Positions 13,392-24,753 of a stretch of DNA of 64,000 bases are shown in pieces (within the stretch, counting starts at the first letter, position 1; each line of letters begins with the position of its first letter). This DNA is from Acorus gramineus (lineage: Eukaryota; Streptophyta; Magnoliopsida; Acorales; Acoraceae). The stretch is from positions 9,128,704-9,192,703 of the forward strand of contig CM060847.1 in the NCBI GenBank assembly GCA_030737835.1, given 5' to 3'. The translations under genes were made by a program, and so were the position numbers. Below the pieces are notes generated by a model, which worked only from the letters and a program-made list of their open reading frames with translations, made no database searches and was not told the origin of the DNA.

Positions 13392-16284
13392 TGGTACATG
13401 ATATTAGTGACACATGAGTCTTTATTCATGTATTGAAAATAAGGATCTCAGTTATATTTACTGGCTTTAATGCATGTACCATCATTTTGTGTAACTAAAC
13501 ACTTCATATGGATTAAAAATTCCTTCTTTAGTCACAAAAAAGAAAACTGGTACACTTTCGGCGTGTTTGAAAACACAATTCGATTCTAAAATATCATCCT
13601 TTTTTTGTTTTTGAAAGTTGACTTTTAGAAAGCATTTTCTTTTTGTTTTTTGAAAATCTAACATTAATAATTGAATATTGGAGTCATCATTTTTAATTAA
13701 TCATTTAAAGTTTTTAGCGTTTAGAAATAAGTCTCTAGTTTTTGTTTTCGTGCAAATGTAGAATCATACGGACTATGAATGTTTCAAACGCCTCTAGTCT
13801 TTCCTCAATCATTTTTACAGATCAATTTTTTAAAAAAATAAAAAATTGTCTAATAAAATAAAAATAAATTATCTATTTGAATGAGTAAAAAGCTCACATT
13901 TTATGTTTTTTTTGTAATAAAATATATAATCTATTATATTTTATATACAACGTTAAATGACATATAACATAAAAGAATGACAGTAAAAGAGTCTCGGTGT
14001 ACTAGCATCCAAATTTTTTTTTTAAATTATTTTCATAATTTTTTATGTTGATTATTGAAATTGAGGTAGTTAAATGTCACTTGAAGCTCAAACAAAGATG
14101 AAAATTAAAAATATCGAACCACCACTTGGTTAGTAGAGATACCTGTTGTCACGAAGGGTCCTGAATTTAAGTCTTGTCCCCTCTGATAAGAGAGAATTTA
14201 ATCAAAAGAAATATCTACCATGAAAAAAATATATATGCATGTGCGTGTGAACATGCAGCAGACACACGTCTCCAATGCATCCCAGCTTCTGCAAAATCTA
14301 TTCCTGTCAAATTCTATCCCATCTTTTCAGTCTATTCTTCCTTCAATTAATTATCCAACCAGCTCATGCAAGATTAATGAAGACAGGAGCCTAACCATGA
14401 TTATAGATGGCCGGAACCCTCACACTGTTTTATACAGTCATGACTCTTGAGTGTTATCTAATTTTATTTGATGAGATATATATTTCGTAGGATAAAATAT
14501 GTGATGTGATTTTCTTAAAAAATAGATATCGTATTTTTTCTTATTGTAAAAGTATATGTTTCATTAAATGTAATGGATCAATCAAAACAATGTGAAGATT
14601 GTGAAGAGAATTGTACTTAAGATTGCTTTATTTCAAACTTAAGCGTGTGTGTGTGTCATGACCATATGCATCACTTAATCTGACCTCATCAGTTTAACAT
14701 CATGAGTTTAATTAACAAACTTGATTCACTAAAAAAAAGGAATCAATTTGAATGATATGTGGTCATTATTTAAGTTTAGTTTAATTCACACCATGTGAGA
14801 CATGCCTCGCAAAAACCAATATTAAGGCACTATGAAAGGGATATGAGGAGGGTTTTTTTTTTTTAACACGTTTTTAAAGTGTGGGTGTTGAACTAGGTGG
14901 ATTCATGAGTGAGAATGACATGAATGAGATACAAATTTAATGAAGAATCTAAAAAATAAACAAAAAGAGAGGAAAGAGGAAAAAAAAGTTGACTTTTTCC
15001 ATCTGGTGAATGGAGGGTCCATGATTTTGATATGCAAAGTTATGGACAAAAAAAAAAGGTTGAGGAAGACTACCATCAACTATTTTTTATTTTTTATTTT
15101 TGTCAAAAAAAGAAGAAGAAGTTATTAGGATAGAGTTGGTCTTCTAAATTTGATCTCAACCCCAATTAAATGTATTTAGATTCCAAGCCCAAAATCTGTC
15201 CGACTCCATTTCACCTCGTGTATAAAAAATTATATTATGTATAGTTCAAAGCTAGAGTTGTGGTAAATAAATAAAATTATGTTGTATTTAAAACTACCTC
15301 CATTATACTAATTTTTTCATAATTGATGTAATACCTAACCATAGAACAAAATGATTGAAGGAAATTATTAGTATTCTAAATTAAGAAAAAGAATAAAAAC
15401 ATAAAAAAAAGAAGTGAAATTAGGATCCTTAAACCCAGCCTAATCTAAATAGAATAGTAGAATGAGACATATTTCCTCTGCAGTGTCATGTCACACACTT
15501 GAAATTGGAACTAATAGTTAGCTTTAAAAGTTATTTTCGGATTGACTAAATATAACTTTCCATAATAAAATGTCAAGTACAGTAGTAACCGTTACACTGT
15601 CACACATTTAGGCACGAAAAGTATTTTATCAATATTTTTTTTTCAAGTGATTGCATTAGGTTTGGAATTTAGATTAATTCATTAAACTTCAAGACTTCTA
15701 AACCCAATATATAGAAATTAAAAAGGATTAATGAAAATCAAAATCTAAAGCATTCGTCACTGTGTTCTAAAGATTTTTTTGATATGTTAATTTTTTCATA
15801 TAATTATGTTTACCAACTAAAATGTTAGTGGCACCACACACAATTTGTTCATATTAACAATGTATTTTGTTCCAATGTTACTAGAAAAAAAAGAAAAAAA
15901 AACCTAAGTGGATGGGCTGGGCCACCGGACCTTTGAGCCTGGTAAGTCGTTGGGCTCAAAAGGAGTCGTACGAGTTACTATTTGGAAAAGGATAATATCA
16001 AGTACAACCTCTTTTCCAACCTAAATTCCAGCCTACATATGTTTTGAATTTTTAAAAAATAGTATACCTCAACTAATGAGGTATATGCTTTAAAAAAAAA
16101 ATGAAATATATATTCCAATGATTTGCATGGATGTATTTATAAAAAATGTAAAAAATTTCTATCGAATCATGCATTGGTAATGTAAATATATGTTTTAGTG
16201 ATTTTCTATCAACGCATATGAGATTGGAATTGGGGTTGAAAAAAATTATGGGTAACAACACTCCTTGGAGAATAATACATCCAG
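13392..16284. other. Intergenic, AT-rich, no gene recognised
   Basis: Beyond the MYB 3' UTR there are only short ORFs on either strand. Around 14125-14185 a segment looks weakly like a worn tRNA-derived SINE head (TTGGTTAGTAGAG followed by TCCTGAATTTAAGTC), but it is too degraded to call. Runs of A and T are frequent. Confidence 0.55.
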
Positions 16285-16726
16285 CTCATGTTTGGATACA
16301 AAATAAGACTTATTCTGGAGTATACAGCTATACCAACATAAGTGGGTATAGCAGTAGAATAAGTGATTTTGTGTTTTGAATTATTCTTGTTGGGAAACGT
16401 AATAATTAATTTTTTGTTATTTGGATAAGATGTGAATAAAGTGTAGATAAATATTTATAAAAGATGAAAAAATGATAATAGGTTGATTTGACAGACGATT
16501 TATAAAAGATGATAATAATTAATTTGACAGCGGACTCACATATTTTTTAGATAAAATAACTTGAAATAATTTTACTTTCAAGGGCTGGTTGAAATTCATA
16601 TACCACTTTATACCAGTTTATATTGACATAGATTATTCCATGTATTCATTGCATCCAGAAACTAAAAATTATTTATTCTACTTTATTCCAGATTATTCCA
16701 TGGCTTATTTTATATCCAAACGAGGC
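16285..16726 (-). mobile_element. MITE, family 1 (copy D)
   Basis: Left end GCTCATGTTTGGATAC, right end TATATCCAAACGAGGC, thus inverted ends around a ~440-bp AT-rich body. The order of landmarks (AAGATGTGAATAAAG, then GATTTGACAGACG) is the reverse complement of copies A and B. No coding capacity. Confidence 0.55.
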
Positions 16727-16865
16727 TTCAAATCTTATAAGCATCGTCTTTATTTTTTAAAAAATATGTATATAATACACTGGCCTAATGAAGTGAAAAG
16801 TGAGGTATATAAATTAATATATACATATTTTTGAAATGTGTTTCGCATTTTTTTATTTTTAAACA

Positions 16866-17206
16866 TAATATTGACACTGATGGTGTCGCGAAGAATCCAA
16901 ATAATACGGGTTCAATTTTTTAAACTCTGTGACACAAGTGTTGTCGACCTAAATAATGTTACGGGTTCAGTTTTCTAAACCCTGCGACACAAGCATTGTA
17001 GACATAAATACCTAATATCGATACTGATAGTGTCGTGAAGGTTCTAAATACTATGGGTTCAGTTTTTTAAATCTCGTGACAGAAACATTGTCGATATAAA
17101 TATCAAATATCAACATTGATAGTGTCGCAAATGATTCAGATGTTGAGGGTTCAATTTTCTGAACACCGCGATACAAGCATTGTCGATATAAAAATCAAAT
17201 AATGGG
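16866..17206. repeat. Tandem repeat of ~90-100 bp units, about 3.5-4 copies
   Basis: Each unit runs ACTGATGGTGTCGCGAAG (or close), then GGGTTCAATTTTTTAAA, then GCGACACAAGCATTGTCGA, then ATAAATA. Units start near 16870, 17020 and 17112, with a shorter unit at about 16950. The units differ from one another at many positions, so the array is not young. It lies just upstream of the K+ channel fragment. Confidence 0.7.
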
Positions 17207-17381
17207 GTGTGTACAGGATTCAATTATAAATGGATCTTTAAGACACTATCCATCTACCAGAAGTGGGCACCCCAATTTAAGGGGGTGTAATTAGAGGCAC
17301 GAAATTCAAATCCCGCCAAACTTTGTATCCCTCTTCGAAATCCCTAAATCCCAAATCCCCATCGTCATTTTCAAAACCCTA

Positions 17382-17715
17382 ATGAATTCTGAAACCACCG
17401 CCATGCCTCCGACCGCCTCCGTCCGCCATGATCGTCTCCACCTCACATTGACAATTCTCTTCTGCGCGATGCCCGTCGTGTTCCTTGTCGTGGGGAGCTT
17501 GATCGTTGCAGGTATGAAGCAAAGCTTCGGACTGGAGACGAAAGACCACCTGTTCATCCATTCCTTTTATTTTTGCGTTGTCACCCTCACGAAGAGAGGG
17601 ATATGGTGATATCGTCCCCCTTGACTTCAAATCCCAATTTTTTGTAGTCGTTTATGCTCTACTTGGCTATTCGGTGGTTGATTTCTGTGTTGGAGAAATG
17701 CTCGATATCATACTG
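17382..17715 (+). pseudogene. Two-pore K+ channel (TPK/KCO-like) fragment, broken
   Basis: A start codon at 17382 opens a frame with one membrane segment (LTILFCAMPVVFLVVGSLIV) and the pore helix IHSFYFCVVTLT. The selectivity filter GYGDIVP follows in the next frame. It is preceded by KR instead of the usual T-V/I, so a one-base shift breaks the gene at the filter. A second membrane helix (FFVVVYALLGYSVVDF) and GEMLDIILLQ follow. Homology stops at 17715, where the inverted copy of PANK2 downstream DNA begins. The rest of a TPK (second pore, EF-hands) is absent. It resembles one pore module of a TPK-family vacuolar channel and is not expected to work. Confidence 0.7.
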
Positions 17716-19379
17716 TTACAGATAATGATTCTCTTGTTTGGAGCATTCTATGCCTTTGAATTCTGAAAATACATAGCACATTTTAAATCTAGTATTATGG
17801 CCCATAATTTTCTATCAATTTATAGTTTTGACATGTGTATGCCTTCACAAGTGTTTCACATTCATGTATGCATTGGAAGAGAGATAAAATGTTGATCCCT
17901 ATGTTATCATGTGTTTTCATATTCACGCATGCATCGCAAATGTTTGATAGCTGGGCTCGCATGTGTGTGTGTGTGTGTGTTTTTTCTTCATTCTTTTTCT
18001 AAATAGGATGTAGGATGGAACCAACAGTGAGAAGGGAGAGTTTTTTTTTTGGTGTGGAAATAGAGTTGACTTTAAGTATGTAAAACTGATCCAAATTTTA
18101 ATTCTAAAGGGTTTATATATATATCCATTATATGTATACATGCATCATTCCTTATATATTACTGGGAATCTGGGCACTGATTATCATAACCCACACTTGC
18201 TCTGATTAACATAGATGGTCGTAATTTTAAGATGCGAGTCATAATCTGGTGTTGTTTGAGACATTCTGTATATGGATGTATACACTGAAATTGCTGGCCA
18301 TGCCTTCTGTGCGAGTTGTGCCTGTCATTGTGCCCCACATATTTCTCAATATGCAATACATCCTGCTGTAAACTTGATGAGTGTCTTTATACATATGGTC
18401 CATGGGCGATCTTGTGGGATTTTATGAAGAAAATTTAACCCTTTGATTGCTTATGGTCATGGTCCTGTCATGTAATGTTCCAAGCTTACAAAGCAAGATA
18501 TTTGTCCGCTTTACCTTTTATGAGCTCAATTGTTACTCATTGAACAACCTACTAAATCCTTAAAAATTGAGAATAAAAATATATAGCCATTAATGATTTT
18601 GAGTAACATTTGACATACCAATTAATGATTCAGGACTAGTTAGATTATCTAGTACCTAAAGGACATTCCATGATATACATAATGAACAATAAAAATTCCC
18701 CCACCGTCTTTCACCTTGTGGGGGGGGGGGGGGGGGGGGGGGAGGAATCAATATATTTTAATTGTTTCATGATTTGCCAAAAAAAATCTAACCAAAGGAT
18801 GAGCCACGAGATTGCATAAATTGATTTGGAAGTGTGGAGCTGCAGAGGTCCAGTCGTGGGTTTAATGTTTACATACATGGGTAAAATAGAGATTTTACAT
18901 ATGGCGTTAAAATTACTCTTCCTATGGCTATGGTTAGATTATCTTACAAAAGAGTTATTTAGATTTATATATGAGGTTAAAATTACTCTTCCTATGATTT
19001 GATAACCTTACAAAAAGGTTATTTGGATTTACATATGTATTTTCATAGAATTATAATTATGCAGATATCATGTAGATGACATAGGGTTATATTTTTCGCA
19101 TCTAATAAACAATATTTTTTAGCTCATCACTCCTATTCCATTCTATTCCCCCATGTTCTGCTACCCAAACATGGAGGGTCAAATGTGATTTCGATTGGAT
19201 TTTGCTTCGGCGAAGCTTTTGCATGATCTTAAACAAAATCAATTTTTAACCATTCCAGATATGATATTCATAAAAAAGTTACTATGTTACAACTTACAGA
19301 ATCTAAATTACTTTAACAAACAAAATATGGAGAACGGGTGAAATGAATTGAAAAGAATTGTTTTTTGATGTCGCAAGCC
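17716..19379 (-). repeat. Inverted copy of the PANK2 downstream segment (copy A')
   Basis: This is the reverse complement of 41746-43544. For example, 19371-19379 pairs with 41746-41754 and 17716-17729 pairs with 43531-43544. Identity by eye is high (few differences per 100 bases). About 150 bases present near 41880-42030 are missing here. The inner boundary corresponds to 15 bases after the PANK2 stop codon. The outer boundary is the break in the K+ channel fragment. The copy includes a G-run at 18721-18742. A short ORF shared with the other copy is not taken as a gene. Confidence 0.85.
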
Positions 19380-19416
19380 AAAAAAAGGAATACTCAGTCA
19401 GATGGTTCAAACCGAC

Positions 19417-21188
19417 AAACAGCAGAGATTTGCTTGAATCTACCTGCCAGTCTTCCAGTGGAATGTAACCATTCCATTCAAACCACCTACAGAATCCTTA
19501 ATGATATGCTTCATATTATATAACATCCCCAAGTCAATCAGCGTCCAAACAATGTTTTGATTATTATTCTCGGAGCTTTTCACAACTAATTTTTTTCAAG
19601 ATGACACGCCATATGTAAGATCATAAACATCTAAAGATGCAATTACTGCTCTATGAGACTTGCAGAGCACACAACAGGAACTGAATGTTGAACAAATAGT
19701 TATATTTAGGAACTGAATAATGTGTATGCCAATACATTGAGCCTAGGTGTGCATATAATTATAACTGTTATGGACTACCCCCCCCTCCTTCCCTCTCCAA
19801 AAGATAGGTCTGCCTAAACTAATTGAACCTGTCATGGAATAATTCAAAAGATAGGGAACCTTTTTCATTCCATTGAAGTTAATAAAAGAAATTACAGCAA
19901 ACTAATTTTACTGAGACAAAAAGTTGCCCCCCAGCATCCAATTTATTGCCATCTCAACTGAAAAGAACAACAAAGAACTGCACCTGTTAACATCAACATA
20001 TGTAATGGGCTTCTGAATCAAGCGAATTGATATTCTCTGCCTTTTAGTTTAAAGGAAATAGGGCATATGTTACATTGGATTCAAGGATTGAGAGAACAAT
20101 GACACTGAAATAATTCTTGATGGCTGGTTATGCTTGAAGAATTCAAAGTCCATTAGACTACTTTCTAAATATTAAACATCATATCATACCTTTATGTTTT
20201 TAGAGGACCATGATTCATAGAAAGAGAATATAAGGGAGAACAAAAAAACAGAAAACCATGAATGTTCACAAAATAATGGCAGGCATGGTACATTTTGTTC
20301 CATCACAAGCCCCCTGATAAAAAATGGAAACCTGACAATGCATGAGAGACCATAGAAAAATACAGAGAACTCATCAGATCTTTTGATCACCAATTGTTTG
20401 TTGTGCTCTCTTTGTTGTATAAAACTCCAATGCAAACATTCATGTGTGTTTGCATTTGAAGAACATGTTCTATTTGCATAATTCGAGGTCACATGAAACT
20501 ACAAACAAGGAAAAGAGAATCACTACAGAAATTGCCTCATCGGAAGAAAAAAAACATGATGATCTACCCAACTTACATGGAGGAAAACCTATCATCGGAT
20601 ATATTCATTGCACAACGACTCATCCCTCTTCTTTTTCTATGGATTGGGAACAACCCATACCGGATGGGGGTATAACAACTTCATATCATCGTCGCATATT
20701 GAGCTGAAGCTCTGGTCCTCAAGATGGAATACACCTGAATCATTGCCAGGATCCAACTCCTGTTCCATAATGCAATATTCTGCTATTACATCATCTGTAA
20801 AGTAAATTGAGTTCTCTTCTCCTTCCTTGAAATCTGAAGCAGAGAGCCAAAATGAAGTGTTAAGCCCGAGGAACAACATCCCATTGTCCAAATTACACAC
20901 CTCTAACCACTGAGTTGCCCCCTCATGCAATCTGAAAATTCTGAACCCGCGTGTAATTGAATCAGCAGTCCTTCCAATGCGCCGTGCAATCAGTAATAGC
21001 CCTGAAGGGCTTTCCGCAAGATATATCCGTTCATGTATATTACGTATAGGCATCTCCGGGATCTCTGTGTGCTGATCGTCTTCGACATCAATAGAGTATA
21101 TATGTCCAAACCAACCAGCAACGTAGAACAGATTCTTGAAGTATATAACATCCGACAAAAAGTTAAGATCGCACGGTACTATTTTCTA
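19417..21188 (-). repeat. Left arm of a 3.6-kb near-perfect palindrome
   Basis: Reverse complement of 21219-22993. Paired positions sum to 42410 in the outer part and 42407 near the centre; the difference comes from a C-run of 8 here against a G-run of 11 in the other arm (near 19779). By eye I found only a handful of further differences in about 1.77 kb, so the arms are around 99.5% identical. The spacer (21189-21218) is about 30 bases and carries a small imperfect inverted repeat. The arm holds the 3' half of an F-box/DUF295 gene and about 1.2 kb of its 3' flank. Confidence 0.9.
20637..21188 (-). pseudogene. F-box/DUF295 gene, 3' half (left palindrome copy)
   Basis: Reads KIVPCD then SDVIYFKNLFYVAGW, then ESPSGLLLIARR, NLDNGMLFLGLN, SIYFTDD and ends HPVWVVPNP-stop at 20637. 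Segments match, in the same order, the C-terminal half of the intact gene at 43650-45110 (SDAIFYKD, GPSGLLFILRH, SLDDGVLFLGMN, SIYFTDD, YPLWVLPNP). The F-box and 5' exon are missing because the sequence turns back at the palindrome centre. The remaining frame is open, so a short product from a cryptic start cannot be excluded. The right copy differs at two encoded residues that I saw (Cys/Ser and Asn/Tyr). Confidence 0.75.
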
Positions 21189-21195
21189 CTATTTT

Positions 21196-21770
21196 GTTGC
21201 ACTGTAGCAATGAGGAAGTGGAAAATAGTACCGTGCGATCTTTACTTTTTGTCGGATGTTATATACTTCAAGAATCTGTTCTACGTTGCTGGTTGGTTTG
21301 GACATATATACTCTATTGATGTCGAAGACGATCAGCACACAGAGATCCCGGAGATGCCTATACGTAATATACATGAACGGATATATCTTGCGGAAAGCCC
21401 TTCAGGGCTATTACTGATTGCACGGCGCATTGGAAGGACTGCTGATTCAATTACACGCGGGTTCAGAATTTTCAGATTGCATGAGGGGGCAACTCAGTGG
21501 TTAGAGGTGTCTAATTTGGACAATGGGATGTTGTTCCTCGGGCTTAACACTTCATTTTGGCTCTCTGCTTCAGATTTCAAGGAAGGAGAAGAGAACTCAA
21601 TTTACTTTACAGATGATGTAATAGCAGAATATTGCATTATGGAACAGGAGTTGGATCCTGGCAATGATTCAGGTGTATTCCATCTTGAGGACCAGAGCTT
21701 CAGCTCAATATGCGACGATGATATGAAGTTGTTATACCCCCATCCGGTATGGGTTGTTCCCAATCCATAG
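21196..21770 (+). pseudogene. F-box/DUF295 gene, 3' half (right palindrome copy)
   Basis: Same content as the left copy, ending VVPNP-stop at 21770. The open frame extends upstream to 21033, but that part is antisense of the left arm and so is not real protein sequence of this family. Similarity begins about at MRKWKIVPCD. The protein lacks the F-box that would bind SKP1, so it is not a working F-box protein. Confidence 0.75.
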
Positions 21771-22993
21771 AAAAAGAAGAGGGATGAGTCGTTGTGCAAT
21801 GAATATATCCGATGATAGGTTTTCCTCCATGTAAGTTGGGTAGATCATCATGTTTTTTTTCTTCCGATGAGGCAATTTCTGTAGTGATTCTCTTTTCCTT
21901 GTTTGTAGTTTCATGTGACCTCGAATTATGCAAATAGAACATGTTCTTCAAATGCAAACACACATGAATGTTTGGATTGGAGTTTTATACAACAAAGAGA
22001 GCACAACAAACAATTGGTGATCAAAAGATCTGATGAGTTCTCTGTATTTTTCTATGGTCTCTCATGCATTGTCAGGTTTCCATTTTTTATCAGGGGGCTT
22101 GTGATGGAACAAAACGTACCATGCCTGCCATTATTTTGTGAACATTCATGGTTTTCTGTTTTTTTGTTCTCCCTTATATTCTCTTTCTATGAATCATGGT
22201 CCTCTAAAAACATAAAGGTATGATATGATGTTTAATATTTAGAAAGTAGTCTAATGGACTTTGAATTCTTCAAGCATAACCAGCCATCAAGAATTATTTC
22301 AGTGTCATTGTTCTCTCAATCCTTGAATCCAATGTAACATATGCCCTATTTCCTTTAAACTAAAAGGCAGAGAATATCAATTCGCTTGATTCAGAAGCCC
22401 ATTACATATGTTGATGTTAACAGGTGCAGTTCTTTGTTGTTCTTTTCAGTTGAGATGGCAATAAATTGGATGCTGGGGGGCAACTTTTTGTCTCAGTAAA
22501 ATTAGTTTGCTGTAATTTCTTTTATTAACTTCAATGGAATGAAAAAGGTTCCCTATCTTTTGAATTATTCCATGACAGGTTCAATTAGTTTAGGCAGACC
22601 TATCTTTTGGAGAGGGAAGGAGGGGGGGGGGGTAGTCCATAACAGTTATAATTATATGCACACCTAGGCTCAATGTATTGGCATACACATTATTCAGTTC
22701 CTAAATATAACTATTTGTTCAACATTCAGTTCCTGTTGTGTGCTCTGCAAGTCTCATAGAGCAGTAATTGCATCTTTAGATGTTTATGATCTTACATATG
22801 GCGTGTCATCTTGAAAAAAATTAGTTGTGAAAAGCTCCGAGAATAATAATCAAAACATTGTTTGGACGCTGATTGACTTGGGGATGTTATATAATATGAA
22901 GCATATCATTAAGGATTCTGTAGGTGGTTTGAATGGAATGGTTACATTCCACTGGAAGACTGGCAGGTAGATTCAAGCAAATCTCTGCTGTTT
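21219..22993 (+). repeat. Right arm of the palindrome
   Basis: Partner of 19417-21188. DUF295-like coding sequence seems to continue through the spacer into this arm (TVAMRKWKIV aligns with the ARWTMI region of the intact gene). This suggests the right arm is the original and the left arm the copy. One A/G difference between arms (ACGTTTT on this arm's partner strand against ACATTTT) is at a CpG, as expected from methylation decay after duplication. Confidence 0.9.
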
Positions 22994-23330
22994 TCAAACC
23001 AGTTTTTCTATGTTGATATGCTTTCCAGTGTAGTCTTTGATGGATACCGAGAGTTACAGTCATGAAAAACTGTATAGATGTAGGAATTTATGTCAAACCA
23101 CTTGTCTCTGGTTTTTTTTTTTTTTTTGGTGGGGGGTGGGAATTAAGGATACCTTATCTAATTCTCTAATTTTTGTTGTGCTTTATTAAATTGTTTGATG
23201 GGTTCAAATGTCTAAAATTTATTTGTTTTGCTTTTAGCTAACCACTTTTTATCAGCATCATATGTTCTTTCCAGTGGCTAACCGCATTCCATACCAAACT
23301 GTTGATTAACAACACCTCACAAGACATTGT
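22994..23330. other. Intergenic between palindrome and hAT-like MITE
   Basis: Contains a T-run with a G-rich stretch near 23112-23140. No ORF or repeat is recognised. This is where the left/right symmetry of the palindrome is lost. Confidence 0.6.
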
Positions 23331-23338
23331 CCTATTGC

Positions 23339-23826
23339 TAAGCTTGTCAATTATCCGAAAAAAAATCTAAATATGATTTGAATCGATATCCAAAAAATAA
23401 GAAATATTTGATATTCAAAGATCCAAGGTGCGGATATGGATATCAGTCTATCCGATCTAAAAAATATCCGTATCTAACATATATTATATATATATTTATA
23501 TTTATATTATATATTGTCTATATTGTTATCTCGTATGATTAATGACAATGATGAATATATTATAATACTATTAAATTTTCAATGTATGATATATGAGATA
23601 GAGAATGAGTCTTAAAATCTTAATTTTAATTTTGATCTCTCTTTAAAATATCACTTATATTCAAATTAATGTTACTATTCAAACTTATTAATTATCCGAA
23701 AAATATTTATATCCGATCCGTATTCGAATGGATTCAAATCCAAAAATTAATATCCATATCCGAATAAAAAAATTACGATATGGATATTAGCATATTCGAT
23801 TTGTATCCGTACGATTGACATGTTTA
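23339..23826. mobile_element. hAT-like MITE with exact 8-bp target duplication
   Basis: The perfect direct duplication CCTATTGC flanks the element at 23331-23338 and 23827-23834. The ends are inverted: TAAGCTTGTCAAT on the left and TAAACATGTCAAT on the right (reverse complement), 10 of 13 identical. The body is rich in ATCCGA/TCGGAT words typical of this kind of element. It is 488 bp long with no transposase. The 8-bp duplication points to the hAT superfamily. Confidence 0.75.
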
Positions 23827-23834
23827 CCTATTGC

Positions 23835-24753
23835 ATTTCATTATAGTTGATGAAGAGTTGGAGAATTGTTTGACATATACCATTTTATGTCCAATGAGCA
23901 GCTCTACTACCACTTCTGTTACAATTGCTTCTTCTGACAATTGAAATGTCATTTTACGTTTATCCACTCCTTCTTTACCTAATTTAGACACAATTTTCAA
24001 CGAGTAATGGCTCAAGAAACTGAGAAGCTGGAGAAGACTGAACTCGAGACACGTTTGGTCAGTGTTATTATTTTAGATGAATTATTTTAGGACACCTACA
24101 CTCTGTTATCTTGAGATTATGTCCAGATAGAATTTTTTTGAGATTATGTACAGTTAGAATTTTTTTACTTATTCTATGAATGTGTATAGAATGTATATTT
24201 ATATTGTTTTTTTATAAATAGAAATTGTTAATTAAATGTTATTTTTATACACATCATAATTTTCTTTTTGTTGTTGCTTAAGATCCAGCAATTGGAAATA
24301 AAGACTTTCTGTATAACAATAGATTTTTAGTGGAATCAATCAAACTCTAATAAATCAATGTATAAGCATGTTTAGTCAAATTTTATTAGATTTAAAAAAA
24401 AAAAAACTCTTTTTTAGTGTTTAAATTCTTCAAGATGAAAATTTGTTATTGTTATGTCCATAAAAAAAAGTATTTATAGGACTTTCATGAATTTTTTTTA
24501 TTAATAAAACAATTTAATTCTTTAATAGATGTGATGAAATTCTCGTAATGATATAAAAGAACTTGGATACACGCAACCCCAATAATCGTCCTTGATTTAC
24601 CACCGTGTTATACATATAATACAGGTTATATGTATTTTAAAAATACATAAAAACAACAACAACAACAACAAACAAAGAGTATATGAAATTTTTTTGGCGA
24701 TTTTTGTATGAAAATTCACTTCTGAACAAGTAATTAGGACCATGCAAAATATT
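23835..24753. other. Intergenic, no gene recognised
   Basis: A short minus-strand ORF (24015-23824) and a short plus-strand start at 24007 (MAQETEKLEKTELETRL) are seen. Neither has support from splicing or family resemblance. An (AAC)n run lies at about 24651-24671. Confidence 0.5.

Noticed and set aside
21033-21770. 245-codon ORF on the plus strand read as a full protein
   Set aside because: Its first third is antisense of the left palindrome arm; only the part from about 21196 resembles DUF295. It is open by chance across the palindrome centre.
19417-22993. Plastid-type inverted repeat or organelle insert
   Set aside because: Content is nuclear F-box/DUF295 sequence; no plastid or mitochondrial gene is present.
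24007-24060. Possible short exon starting MAQETEKLEKTELETRL
   Set aside because: No splice partners and no recognisable family.
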